Shown: positions 1 through 5,206, counted from the first letter of the stretch. The stretch is DNA of 5,206 nt from Methanomassiliicoccaceae archaeon (GCA_009776625.1 WRNL01000053.1:4102-9307), one strand, 5' to 3'. The notes: generated from the sequence alone by a model not told the origin. Numbers and translations are program-made.

Positions 1-65
1 GGCTTGCATGGCTCAAGGGCGCGTGCGGCGGCCATGCGCCGATTCCGTCATAGGACGTGACATAT

Positions 66-1556
66 ATGAGAGAACACAAGAGAAGATGGAAAGGGGCGGC
101 GCTCTCCCTGATGACCGTGGCGCTGCTAGCGGTCACAGCGTACGCGCTTTCCGACCAAGGGGGGACTGCCGCAGGAGCCGCCGGCGACTACAACGCCAGC
201 GACGTCGCGGTGATAAACGCCATCATAGACGACAACGGCCTCGGGTGGACACTGGCTCCCGCCGACGGAAGCTCGATCCCGAGCGATTGGACGGGCGTGG
301 AGTGGAGCACCGCCGCCACAGGCAAGCGAGTGGTAGAGCTGGATCTGTACTTTGAAGGCCTGAGCGGCAAGCTCGATGTCTCCGGCCTGACCGACCTGGA
401 ATACCTGAACTGCAACATCAACGGCCTGACCGCCCTGGACGTGTCCAAGAACACCAAGTTGAAGGAGTTGGACATCGTAGTCAACAGCCTAAGCACCCTG
501 GACGTGTCCAAGAACGTCAACCTGGAATCTCTGTACTGCGCCAGCAACAGCCTAAGCACCCTGGACGTGTCCAAGAACGTCAACCTGGAGTTCCTGGACT
601 GCTCCTACAACGACCTGACCGCCCTGGACGTATCCAAGAACACCAAGCTGACAGACTTTGATTGCAGCGATAACGGCATAGCATCCCTCGACGTGTCCAA
701 GAACACCTCTCTGGTGACCTTGGATTGTTCCTACAACACGTTGGCAATGATAGACGTGTCCAAGAACGTCCTGATCATCGCTCTGGACTGCAGCAACAAC
801 GACCTGGCCGCCCTGGACGTGTCCAAGAACACCGCACTGGAGAGGCTATACTGCAACTACAACGGCATAGCTACGTTAGACGTGTCTAAGAACACCGAGC
901 TGACACGACTGAACTGCTACAACAACGACCTGGCCGCCCTGGACGTGTCCAAGAACGTCAAGCTGACGGAGTTGGACTGCTCCAACAACGACCTGGTATC
1001 GCTCGACGTGTCGGCAAACGTGGCGTTGGGCTACCTCAACGTGAGCGGCAATTACATCGCGGCTAAAACTGATGTGGTGGGAGCATCATCCCTCCCGGGC
1101 TTCCCTGCCGGAGGGTGGGTCGCCCCATTCCGGTTTGACCCCCAAAAGGATGGCACCCCCTTCAAGTTCACAGACAGCGCGGGCTTCGACGTGCCGGCGG
1201 GCGTCGTGGGGTCTGCTATCAGCCCGATCAACGTTTCCGGCGGCGTATCGGGCGGCGAGACACCGTACAAATACTACATGAAAAACGGCCCCGCATGGCT
1301 GGCGATAGACGAGAGCACAGGGGTGATCACTGGCACGCGCCCCACTGACGCAGAGGCGGCATCGACGGCGGAAGTCTGGGCAGACGACCACACGGGCAAG
1401 TCCAATATGATAACCATCTCTGTCGGTGAGGTTACCGAGGCCCCAGCCAGCGGCGGGGGAGGCGGCAACATGGTCTTCATCGCTGTCGTCGCAGTGGTGG
1501 CCGCGCTCGCCCTGGCGATGGCGTACGTGTTCGTGATACGCCCGAGGAGGCCGTGA
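66..1556 (+). CDS. Surface-anchored leucine-rich repeat protein with Ig-like domain
   Basis: This gene encodes a secreted, membrane-anchored repeat protein of 496 residues, probably involved in adhesion or ligand recognition at the cell surface (inference). Residues 1-27 form a signal peptide: basic n-region REHKRRWK, hydrophobic stretch to AYA, likely cleavage after 27. Residues 30-98 resemble an LRR N-cap (W..V.W......RVVELDL). Residues 99-330 hold eleven LRR units, ten of them exactly 21 residues, with core LDVSKNTxL followed by LxCxxN, close to the bacterial/archaeal 21-residue LRR class. Residues about 355-455 look like a putative Ig (He_PIG-like) module, with the typical WLAIDESTGVITGT motif. 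A glycine run (about 463-467) leads to one membrane helix (about 469-491) and the basic tail RPRRP. An in-frame GTG at 57 is possible, but AGGA at 52-55 sits 10 bases before the ATG at 66, so the ATG is preferred. No promoter is visible in the first 65 bases. The ligand is unknown. Confidence 0.92.
   Translation: MREHKRRWKGAALSLMTVALLAVTAYALSDQGGTAAGAAGDYNASDVAVINAIIDDNGLGWTLAPADGSSIPSDWTGVEWSTAATGKRVVELDLYFEGLSGKLDVSGLTDLEYLNCNINGLTALDVSKNTKLKELDIVVNSLSTLDVSKNVNLESLYCASNSLSTLDVSKNVNLEFLDCSYNDLTALDVSKNTKLTDFDCSDNGIASLDVSKNTSLVTLDCSYNTLAMIDVSKNVLIIALDCSNNDLAALDVSKNTALERLYCNYNGIATLDVSKNTELTRLNCYNNDLAALDVSKNVKLTELDCSNNDLVSLDVSANVALGYLNVSGNYIAAKTDVVGASSLPGFPAGGWVAPFRFDPQKDGTPFKFTDSAGFDVPAGVVGSAISPINVSGGVSGGETPYKYYMKNGPAWLAIDESTGVITGTRPTDAEAASTAEVWADDHTGKSNMITISVGEVTEAPASGGGGGNMVFIAVVAVVAALALAMAYVFVIRPRRP
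360..1055 (+). repeat. Tandem 63-bp LRR-coding repeats (one 66-bp unit, then ten of 63 bp)
   Basis: One degenerate 66-bp unit (360-425) is followed by ten in-register 63-bp units (426-1055). Each encodes 21 residues with core LDVSKN. DNA identity between units is patchy. Positions 482-526 and 545-589 are identical over 45 bp, one unit apart; positions 794-830 and 920-956 are identical over 37 bp, two units apart. This indicates recent duplication or gene conversion within the array. Confidence 0.93.
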
Positions 1557-1573
1557 GGCCATTTTTATAAACT

Positions 1574-1611
1574 GGCGGGGTCGGTGCTGACCCCGCCCTT
1601 TAGCCCTTTTT
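1574..1611 (+). terminator. Hairpin plus T-run terminator after the LRR gene
   Basis: A perfect 9-bp stem (GGCGGGGTC at 1574-1582, GACCCCGCC at 1589-1597) closes a 6-base loop. It is followed by a T-rich stretch with five Ts at 1607-1611. It lies 18 bases after the LRR stop codon, so it very likely ends that transcript and isolates it from the ATPase genes. Archaea can terminate on T-runs alone, so the hairpin may instead protect the 3' end. Confidence 0.75.
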
Positions 1612-1683
1612 CATCAACAGCTCCCCCATAGCAACTTCTGCCCGTCTGTCGCCCCGTGCAGTGCCTCAGCCGCGTGCCACGTC

Positions 1684-1717
1684 TTAAATACGACTAATTT
1701 AATATTGAATATTAAAT
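1684..1717 (+). promoter_or_regulatory. Promoter region of first ATPase with perfect 21-bp palindrome
   Basis: A TATA-like TTAAATA (1684-1690) is followed by a perfect inverted repeat: ATTTAATATT (1697-1706), a central G (1707), and AATATTAAAT (1708-1717). It ends 14 bases before the preferred ATG at 1732. If TTAAATA is the TATA box, the transcript would start near 1712-1716, inside the palindrome, which is a typical place for a repressor operator. The left arm could itself be the TATA element, giving an almost leaderless mRNA. The regulator is unknown. Confidence 0.6.
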
Positions 1718-1731
1718 CGGACGGAAATCGC

Positions 1732-2949
1732 ATGTATGTGAAGAGGCACATGGAACAAGTCGTGGAGAGGGCGTCGAAGATGTTCGGCGCAGTACTCGTC
1801 ACCGGGCCGAGGCAGGTGGGCAAGACGACGATGCTCAGAGAGATGAAACAGGGCATCAGGTACGCCTCGCTGGACGACCCGCTGCTGCTGTCGTCCGCCG
1901 TAGGGGACGGGGTCACCTTCTTCAAGGACTTCCCCCCGCCCGTCTTCGTCGACGAGGTGCAGCGCGCCCCCTCCCTTTTCACGGTAATGAAGATGATCAT
2001 CGACGAGAAGAGGGAGAAGGGGCTGTTCTTCCTTTCAGGCTCGCAACAGTTCAGGATGATGAGGGACGTTAGCGAATCCCTTGCCGGCAGGGTCGGCGTC
2101 CTCTCGTTGCTGGGTCTTTCCATGCGTGAGATGTCCGGGACGTCTTTCGACAAGCCGTTCGTGCCGACGGACGGCTATTTCGAAGAAAGGTCGGAGAACT
2201 ATGCGCCAGTCGACCATGGCGGCTTGTGGGATACCATCCAAAGGGGTTGCCTGCCCGAGCTTTTCGCGAACAGTGGCATGGATTGGCGGCTTTTCTACTC
2301 GTCGTACACGGCCGCATACATAGGGAGGGACGTCAGGGAGCTGGTCAACATCGAGAACGAGCTGAAATTCACCCGTTTCATGACAGTCCTCGCAGGGCGC
2401 ACGGGGACAGTGCTCAACCTGTCATCGATGGCGAGCGACGTGGGCATAAGCGTCCCCACGGCCGAACGCTGGCTTTCCGTCCTCAGGGCGTCCAACATCG
2501 TCTACCTGCTCCAGCCGTACCACAGCAACATAACCAGCCGCACGGTCAAGGCGCCTAAAGCCTATTTCCTCGACACAGGGCTGGCCGCGTACCTCACCCG
2601 ATGGAGCACGCCCGAGGTCCTGCGTAACGGCGCCATGGCCGGCGCCTTCTTCGAGACGTTCGTCGTCTCCGAAGTGCTGAAGAGCCATTACAACGCGGGC
2701 ATACCCGACCCCCCCTTATACTATTACAGGGACAAGGAGGGCAACGAGATCGACCTGCTGATAGAGGAGGGGGACACCCTGCACCCGATAGAGATCAAAA
2801 AAGGCTCCGATATAGGCAAGGGGGACATAAAGGCGTTCAGGATCGCCGACAAGCTCGGGGAGAGGGGGCGGGGCGGCGTGGTCTGCACTCACGACAGCCC
2901 GTTGTCACTCGGCGGCGACGACATGGTGATCCCTATCGGGATGGTCTGA
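1732..2949 (+). CDS. AAA_14-DUF4143 ATPase with intact PD-(D/E)XK-like motif
   Basis: The product is a 405-residue P-loop ATPase of the AAA_14 family fused to a C-terminal DUF4143 region. The cellular role of the family is not established. Visible motifs: Walker A GPRQVGKTT (25-33), Walker B VFVDEVQ (71-77), a sensor-1-like LSGSQQF (101-107), and the family signature ESLAGR (115-120). Residues about 229-263 (NLSSMASDVG... to NIVYLLQPY) look like a winged helix-turn-helix. Near the C-terminus, EIDLLIE (D341) and IEIKKG (E354, K356) form the D...ExK pattern of PD-(D/E)XK nuclease-like folds. No signal peptide or membrane segment is seen. Length is normal for the family. A TTG at 1705 in frame would add nine residues, but it lies inside the palindrome; the ATG at 1732 gives the usual family start (MYVKRHMEQ) and has GGACGG at 1719-1724 as a possible ribosome site. 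The gene is GC-rich like the LRR gene. It is separated by 171 bases from a second ATPase of the same kind. Confidence 0.93.
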   Translation: MYVKRHMEQVVERASKMFGAVLVTGPRQVGKTTMLREMKQGIRYASLDDPLLLSSAVGDGVTFFKDFPPPVFVDEVQRAPSLFTVMKMIIDEKREKGLFFLSGSQQFRMMRDVSESLAGRVGVLSLLGLSMREMSGTSFDKPFVPTDGYFEERSENYAPVDHGGLWDTIQRGCLPELFANSGMDWRLFYSSYTAAYIGRDVRELVNIENELKFTRFMTVLAGRTGTVLNLSSMASDVGISVPTAERWLSVLRASNIVYLLQPYHSNITSRTVKAPKAYFLDTGLAAYLTRWSTPEVLRNGAMAGAFFETFVVSEVLKSHYNAGIPDPPLYYYRDKEGNEIDLLIEEGDTLHPIEIKKGSDIGKGDIKAFRIADKLGERGRGGVVCTHDSPLSLGGDDMVIPIGMV

Positions 2950-3060
2950 CCCTGCGTCCAAGGGGCATCCGCGAGGGGTGTGCCAACACAGATTCCGCCC
3001 GTGCAGAAACATAATCTCCCATTACGTTCATCGTTTTTCCAATGTGCGGGCCTGTACCCA
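2950..3060. other. Spacer between the two ATPase genes
   Basis: I see no gene, no strong hairpin and no RNA here. A short T-run at 3032-3037 might serve as an archaeal terminator for the first ATPase, but it is weak. The next promoter region starts near 3065, so the two ATPase genes probably have separate promoters. Confidence 0.4.
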
Positions 3061-3064
3061 TATG

Positions 3065-3106
3065 TTTTAATAATCGGAAAAAAATGCATTATGTAATTTT
3101 TTCCGA
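3065..3106 (+). promoter_or_regulatory. Promoter region of second ATPase with 10-bp-arm inverted repeat
   Basis: A TATA-like TTTTAATAA (3065-3073) is directly followed by a perfect inverted repeat: TCGGAAAAAA (3074-3083) and TTTTTTCCGA (3097-3106), separated by 13 bases that are themselves partly symmetric. A transcript starting about 25 bases after the TATA-like box would begin inside the repeat, near 3094. The repeat ends 14 bases before the ATG at 3121, the same distance as in the first ATPase gene, although the arm sequences differ. It may be a repressor site or a DNA-bending element. Confidence 0.6.
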
Positions 3107-3120
3107 GTTGGGGTGTACGG

Positions 3121-4368
3121 ATGGAAATCGAACGTGACAGATATCTGAGCAGGCTTATAAAGAGAAAATGGAACGGCTCCATAAAGGTGGTCACCGGAGT
3201 GAGACGGTGCGGTAAATCGTATCTTCTGTTCAATCTATTCAGAGACCACCTGCTCTCGGAAGGCGTTGATCCAAAGAATATAGTCGAAGTGGCGTTAGAT
3301 GACATTGAGAACAAACACCTCCGCGAACCGCTTGCATTGTATAGGCATATCATAGCATCCGTCGGTAATGAGGAATGTTATGTTTTTTTGGACGAGATCC
3401 AACTTGTCGAGGGATTCGAGGACGTTCTGAACGGATTGATCCGAAGGAAGAACCTTGATGTTTACGTCACGGGAAGCAATTCCAAGATGCTGTCAAAAGA
3501 CGTGATCACCGAATTCAGAGGACGTGGCGATGAAGTGAGGATATATCCGCTGTCTTTTTCGGAATTTGCGAAGGCGTTCCCAGAGAGGGAGGAGGAGGCA
3601 TGGGATCTGTATCTCACATTCGGAGGGATGCCGGAATTGTTATCGATGACCGATGAAGAACAAAAAACAGCATACCTGCAAAATCTTTTCAAGAAAGTAT
3701 ATCTGAAGGATATCAAAGAAAGGAATGATGTCAGATTGGAGAACGAATTGGATATGATCGTGGATCTGCTGTGCTCTTCCGTCGGTTCATTGACCAATCC
3801 GTTGAAAATCTCCAACACCCTGAAAACCGTCAACCGTTCCGGTATAAACGAGGAGACCGTATCTAGATATCTGGAGTTTTTGGAGGATTCGTTTTTGTTC
3901 GAACGGTCGAAAAGATACGATGTCAAAGGGAAAAGATATTTCGACACCCCGTCGAAATACTATGCGGCGGACGCAGGGCTGCGCAACGCCAGGCTCAATT
4001 TCAGACAGCAGGAAGAGACGCACATAATGGAGAATATAATCTTTAATGAACTGAGGTCCAGAGGTCTATCCGTGGATGTGGGCATAGTCAAAGATAGGGT
4101 CACAAGGGACGGCATCGTGGAATTTAAACAACTGGAGATAGATTTTGTAGTGAACAGGGGGAGTCAAAGATACTACATTCAGTCCGCATACGATATGTCG
4201 GACAAAGAAAAAGAGGAACGGGAGATCAGACCGTTCCTCAAGGTTAGGGACTCGTTCAAAAAGATCATCATAGTGGGAGATAACACGTATCCGAAGAGGG
4301 ATGATAACGGAGTGCTCACCATCGGCATCAGGCGGTTCCTGATGGACGAGGGCAGCCTTGACCTGTGA
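3121..4368 (+). CDS. AAA_14-DUF4143 ATPase, AT-rich, nuclease-like motif changed to D...QSA
   Basis: The product is a 415-residue P-loop ATPase of the same architecture as its upstream neighbour but from a different subfamily. Motifs: Walker A GVRRCGKS (26-33), Walker B YVFLDE (87-92), sensor-1-like TGSNSKML (117-124) and FRGRG (132-136). The C-terminal region has LEIDFVV (D341) and YYIQSAYD (Q354, A356), where the neighbour has E354 and K356; the catalytic-type lysine is therefore missing, so nuclease activity of this domain is unlikely. The ending (SFKKIIIVGDN, GVLTIGIRRFL) is typical of this subfamily. No membrane segment is seen. The start is supported by GGGGTG at 3110-3115, complementary to the archaeal 16S tail. 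Base composition differs clearly from the upstream gene: 26 G/C of 60 at 3901-3960 against 38 of 60 at 2401-2460. This suggests separate acquisition. The gene converges on a tRNA-Leu gene about 100 bases downstream. The molecular role is unknown; membership in the family is secure. Confidence 0.93.
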   Translation: MEIERDRYLSRLIKRKWNGSIKVVTGVRRCGKSYLLFNLFRDHLLSEGVDPKNIVEVALDDIENKHLREPLALYRHIIASVGNEECYVFLDEIQLVEGFEDVLNGLIRRKNLDVYVTGSNSKMLSKDVITEFRGRGDEVRIYPLSFSEFAKAFPEREEEAWDLYLTFGGMPELLSMTDEEQKTAYLQNLFKKVYLKDIKERNDVRLENELDMIVDLLCSSVGSLTNPLKISNTLKTVNRSGINEETVSRYLEFLEDSFLFERSKRYDVKGKRYFDTPSKYYAADAGLRNARLNFRQQEETHIMENIIFNELRSRGLSVDVGIVKDRVTRDGIVEFKQLEIDFVVNRGSQRYYIQSAYDMSDKEKEEREIRPFLKVRDSFKKIIIVGDNTYPKRDDNGVLTIGIRRFLMDEGSLDL

Positions 4369-4394
4369 TTCGCCGATGGTTGATATCTGAGGTA

Positions 4395-4439
4395 TTCGGT
4401 GTTCATTGTTCCGAAATATCGTACGCTCCGAAATCGGAG
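4395..4439. terminator. Two weak hairpins between second ATPase and tRNA
   Basis: TTCGG (4395-4399) pairs with CCGAA (4411-4415), and CTCCGA (4426-4431) pairs with TCGGAG (4434-4439). The second leaves only two bases if fully paired, so four with five pairs is more realistic. They lie after the ATPase stop codon and after the tRNA 3' end on the other strand, so they could end either transcript. No good T-run follows on either strand, so the call is weak. Confidence 0.3.
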
Positions 4440-4450
4440 GGTCGAGAATG

Positions 4451-4466
4451 ACAACCAGTGGGTTGT
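4451..4466 (-). other. 6-bp hairpin abutting the tRNA 3' end
   Basis: ACAACC (4451-4456) and GGTTGT (4461-4466) form a perfect stem with a 4-base loop. The stem uses the last base of the encoded CCA (4466). In the tRNA precursor it would sit immediately after the mature end, and may help termination or 3' processing. Confidence 0.4.
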
Positions 4467-4552
4467 GGTGCAGGGGAAGGGATTTGAACCCTCGGACCAC
4501 TAAGGACTAGACCCTGAATCTAGCGTCGTTGGCCAGACTTGACTACCCCTGC
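4466..4552 (-). tRNA. tRNA-Leu (anticodon CAG)
   Basis: The gene encodes a class II tRNA reading CUG leucine codons. Read on the minus strand from 4552: acceptor GCAGGGG pairs with CCCCTGC (7 of 7), followed by discriminator A (4469) and encoded CCA (4468-4466). The D stem is GTC/GAC with a long loop. The anticodon stem CTAGA/TCTAG is perfect around the loop TTCAGGG, giving anticodon CAG. The variable arm is about 13 bases, as expected for leucine. The T arm is GAGGG-TTCAAAT-CCCTT, with one G-T pair at its base. No intron is present. A TATA-like box lies at 4575-4585. The gene points towards the second ATPase gene, whose 3' end faces it. Confidence 0.95.
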
Positions 4553-4574
4553 CTAAACGGGCTGATTACTTTTT

Positions 4575-4585
4575 CATATAAAGAG
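4575..4585 (-). promoter_or_regulatory. TATA-like box for tRNA-Leu
   Basis: On the minus strand the bases read CTCTTTATATG. The centre is about 27 bases before the mature tRNA 5' end (4552), the standard archaeal TATA-to-start distance, so transcription would begin at or just before the tRNA. Confidence 0.65.
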
Positions 4586-4588
4586 GTA

Positions 4589-4611
4589 CGTGCATGCAGA
4601 GGGCATGCACG
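4589..4611 (-). terminator. 9-bp hairpin after the 72-residue protein gene
   Basis: CGTGCATGC (4589-4597) and GCATGCACG (4603-4611) form a perfect 9-bp stem with a 5-base loop. It lies 15 bases beyond the stop codon of the small minus-strand gene and just upstream of the tRNA TATA-like box. It probably separates the two transcripts. Only a short T-run follows on the minus strand (TACCTCTTTA). Confidence 0.55.
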
Positions 4612-4626
4612 CGATGGGATAGGGGC

Positions 4627-4845
4627 TCACGCCTTCATTATCTTCATCCAGCCGCCGCTCTCGTAAATCGACAGCTTCCTCTGTTTCAGGATCGCCTCGA
4701 ACTCGTCCCATGTTATCACGGACAGCCTGTCGTTGCTGCCCTTGGTGAACTGGACCCCGGAGGTGCCTTTCACCTTCCCGGGCTTGAGACCCTTGTTCTG
4801 CGCGATCTGCTTTGCTTTCCCGATGTCTATCTTCTCCATGACCAT
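4627..4845 (-). CDS. Small basic protein of unknown function
   Basis: The gene encodes 72 residues. I cannot name a function. It is lysine-rich: 14 basic against 7 acidic residues, so strongly basic, with no signal peptide or membrane segment; it is probably cytoplasmic. An N-terminal predicted helix (about 6-18) is followed by the glycine/lysine-rich GLKPGKVKGTSGVQFTKG (19-36), then a predicted helix WDEFEAILKQRK (46-57), ending in YESGGWMKIMK (61-71). This reads like a compact, well-formed domain. The start at 4845 is chosen because AGAGGGTG (4860-4853 on the minus strand) is 7 bases before it. An in-frame ATG at 4887 would add 14 residues but lies over a TATA-like sequence. An ATG at 4839 is also possible. 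The charge would allow nucleic-acid binding, but this is only an inference. Confidence 0.75.
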   Translation of the reverse strand: MVMEKIDIGKAKQIAQNKGLKPGKVKGTSGVQFTKGSNDRLSVITWDEFEAILKQRKLSIYESGGWMKIMKA

Positions 4846-4878
4846 CTTTTCACACCCTCTAGCCAGCTGGCATAGCGG

Positions 4879-4907
4879 TATAAACATCCAGGTTGGGGAT
4901 ATTTAAT
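4879..4907 (-). promoter_or_regulatory. Candidate promoter of the 72-residue protein gene
   Basis: On the minus strand there are two TATA-like elements: ATTAAATAT (4907-4899) and GTTTATA (4885-4879). The farther one would place the start near 4876, giving a leader of about 30 bases that includes the ribosome site. The nearer one would cut into that site. The farther element is therefore preferred. Confidence 0.45.
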
Positions 4908-5025
4908 GGTTTTTAATGTTTTGGGGAAATCTGGGTCAAAAAACGGCCCTCGGGACATTTCCGGCTCTGGGTCAATTGCCGTCCCACGGCAAGGAATATC
5001 AACCCGGAAACTCATCGGGAGGACG
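4899..5025 (+). promoter_or_regulatory. Promoter and leader of the phosphohexomutase-like gene
   Basis: AT-rich ATATTTAATGG (4899-4908) and TTTTTAATG (4910-4918) can serve as TATA elements, giving a leader of roughly 90-100 bases. The leader holds a 10-bp direct repeat TCTGGGTCAA (4930-4939 and 4966-4975, 36 bases apart). Directly after the second copy is a perfect 7-bp hairpin, TTGCCGT/ACGGCAA, with a 3-base loop (4976-4992). A ribosome site GGAGG is at 5018-5022. I do not recognise a known riboswitch. Confidence 0.4.
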
Positions 5026-5206
5026 ATGAAGGAAGCCCCCCCGCAGATGCTCCGCTCGATGGCGGAGGAGGACATGACGGCCGAGGCCGCGCTGGCGGTC
5101 GGGCAGGCCGTCGGGAAGTCGTACAGGGCGGTCTGCGTCGGTTCCGACGCGGACCCCGGCAGCGGGATGGTCAAGGCCGCGCTGGTCGGCGGGCTGCTCT
5201 CGGCGG
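5026..5206 (+). CDS. Phosphohexomutase-like protein, N-terminal part, divergent motifs
   Basis: Only the first 60 residues are in the window. They match the pattern of domain I of phosphoglucosamine/phosphomannomutases, which interconvert hexose 6- and 1-phosphates for cell-surface sugar synthesis: EEDMTAEAALAVGQAVGKSY (15-34) followed by VCVGSDADPGSGMVKAAL (37-54) and GGLLSA. Family proteins usually begin with an FGTxGxRG motif; here the same place reads PPQMLRSM, keeping only the arginine (R10). The usual GRDxRxSS is GSDADPGSG, losing both arginines. The phosphoserine loop lies beyond the window. The ATG at 5026 has GGAGG only three bases away, which is short, but upstream codons in the same frame do not contain the missing motif. 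It may be a paralogue with altered substrate or activity. The GC-rich codon use is like that of the first ATPase. Confidence 0.68.
   Translation, partial: MKEAPPQMLRSMAEEDMTAEAALAVGQAVGKSYRAVCVGSDADPGSGMVKAALVGGLLSA

Noticed and set aside
1..56. End of an upstream gene or a hairpin (GGCG/CGCC near 28-42)
   Set aside because: Too short to assign a frame, and the stem is only four base pairs.
8..355. Open frame on plus strand overlapping the start of the LRR gene
   Set aside because: Arginine-rich, low-complexity translation in a shifted frame of a GC-rich gene; the signal peptide and LRR frame is clearly the real one.
188..583. Minus-strand open frame with repeated FLDTSR motif
   Set aside because: It is the antisense reading of the LRR repeats, so its periodicity is inherited.
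360..1055. Regular repeats resembling a CRISPR array
   Set aside because: Units are contiguous 63-bp coding repeats in frame without unique spacers.
1612..1683. Possible remnant gene or RNA between terminator and first ATPase promoter
   Set aside because: Only weak pairing (CGTG/CACG) and no coherent coding pattern.
2889..3353. Minus-strand open frame across the ATPase spacer
   Set aside because: Overlaps the start of the second ATPase and its promoter; the translation has no recognisable domain and no ribosome site was evident.
3462..3947. Minus-strand open frame inside the second ATPase
   Set aside because: Serine-rich antisense shadow of a gene with clear P-loop motifs.
4469..4552. Possible intron in the tRNA
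   Set aside because: The anticodon loop is a normal seven bases with a perfect stem; the extra length is the leucine variable arm.
4594..4875. Plus-strand open frame opposite the 72-residue gene
   Set aside because: Starts in the hairpin and is antisense to a gene with a good ribosome site and domain-like composition.
4827..5174. Minus-strand open frame opposite the phosphohexomutase start
   Set aside because: Covers AT-rich promoter sequence and the ribosome site of the small gene; no family pattern seen.

Overview
The window most likely comes from an archaeon, probably a host-associated Methanomassiliicoccales-type methanogen (inference). The evidence is archaeal TATA-like boxes at the right distance from genes, a tRNA-Leu with archaeal features, a secreted LRR/putative-Ig protein with a C-terminal membrane anchor, and two AAA ATPases of the AAA_14-DUF4143 type that are often multiplied in such genomes. 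All four complete protein genes end in TGA. No marker gene in the window fixes the lineage.

Layout. Positions 66-1556 (+) encode a surface protein: signal peptide, eleven leucine-rich repeats, an Ig-like module, a glycine linker and one membrane anchor. A strong hairpin and T-run (1574-1611) end this unit. Positions 1732-2949 (+) and 3121-4368 (+) encode two separate, complete AAA_14-DUF4143 ATPases. Each has its own AT-rich promoter region containing a long perfect inverted repeat, and in both cases the repeat ends exactly 14 bases before the ATG. The first ATPase is GC-rich like its surroundings. The second is clearly more AT-rich. The first keeps a PD-(D/E)XK-like D...ExK motif near its C-terminus; the second has D...QSA at the same residue numbers.

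On the minus strand lie a tRNA-Leu(CAG) with encoded CCA (4466-4552) and a 72-residue basic protein of unknown function (4627-4845). Each has a candidate TATA box, and a 9-bp hairpin lies between them. The plus-strand gene starting at 5026 runs off the window and looks like the N-terminus of a phosphohexomutase (phosphoglucosamine/phosphomannomutase family) with unusual motifs.

How the genes relate. Nothing here shows a shared pathway. The surface LRR protein probably acts in adhesion or recognition. The ATPase pair looks like an accessory cassette beside a tRNA gene. The small protein, tRNA and phosphomutase look like chromosomal backbone. The most interesting signals are the equally spaced palindromes in front of the two ATPases and the split between an intact and a degenerate nuclease-like motif in the pair.
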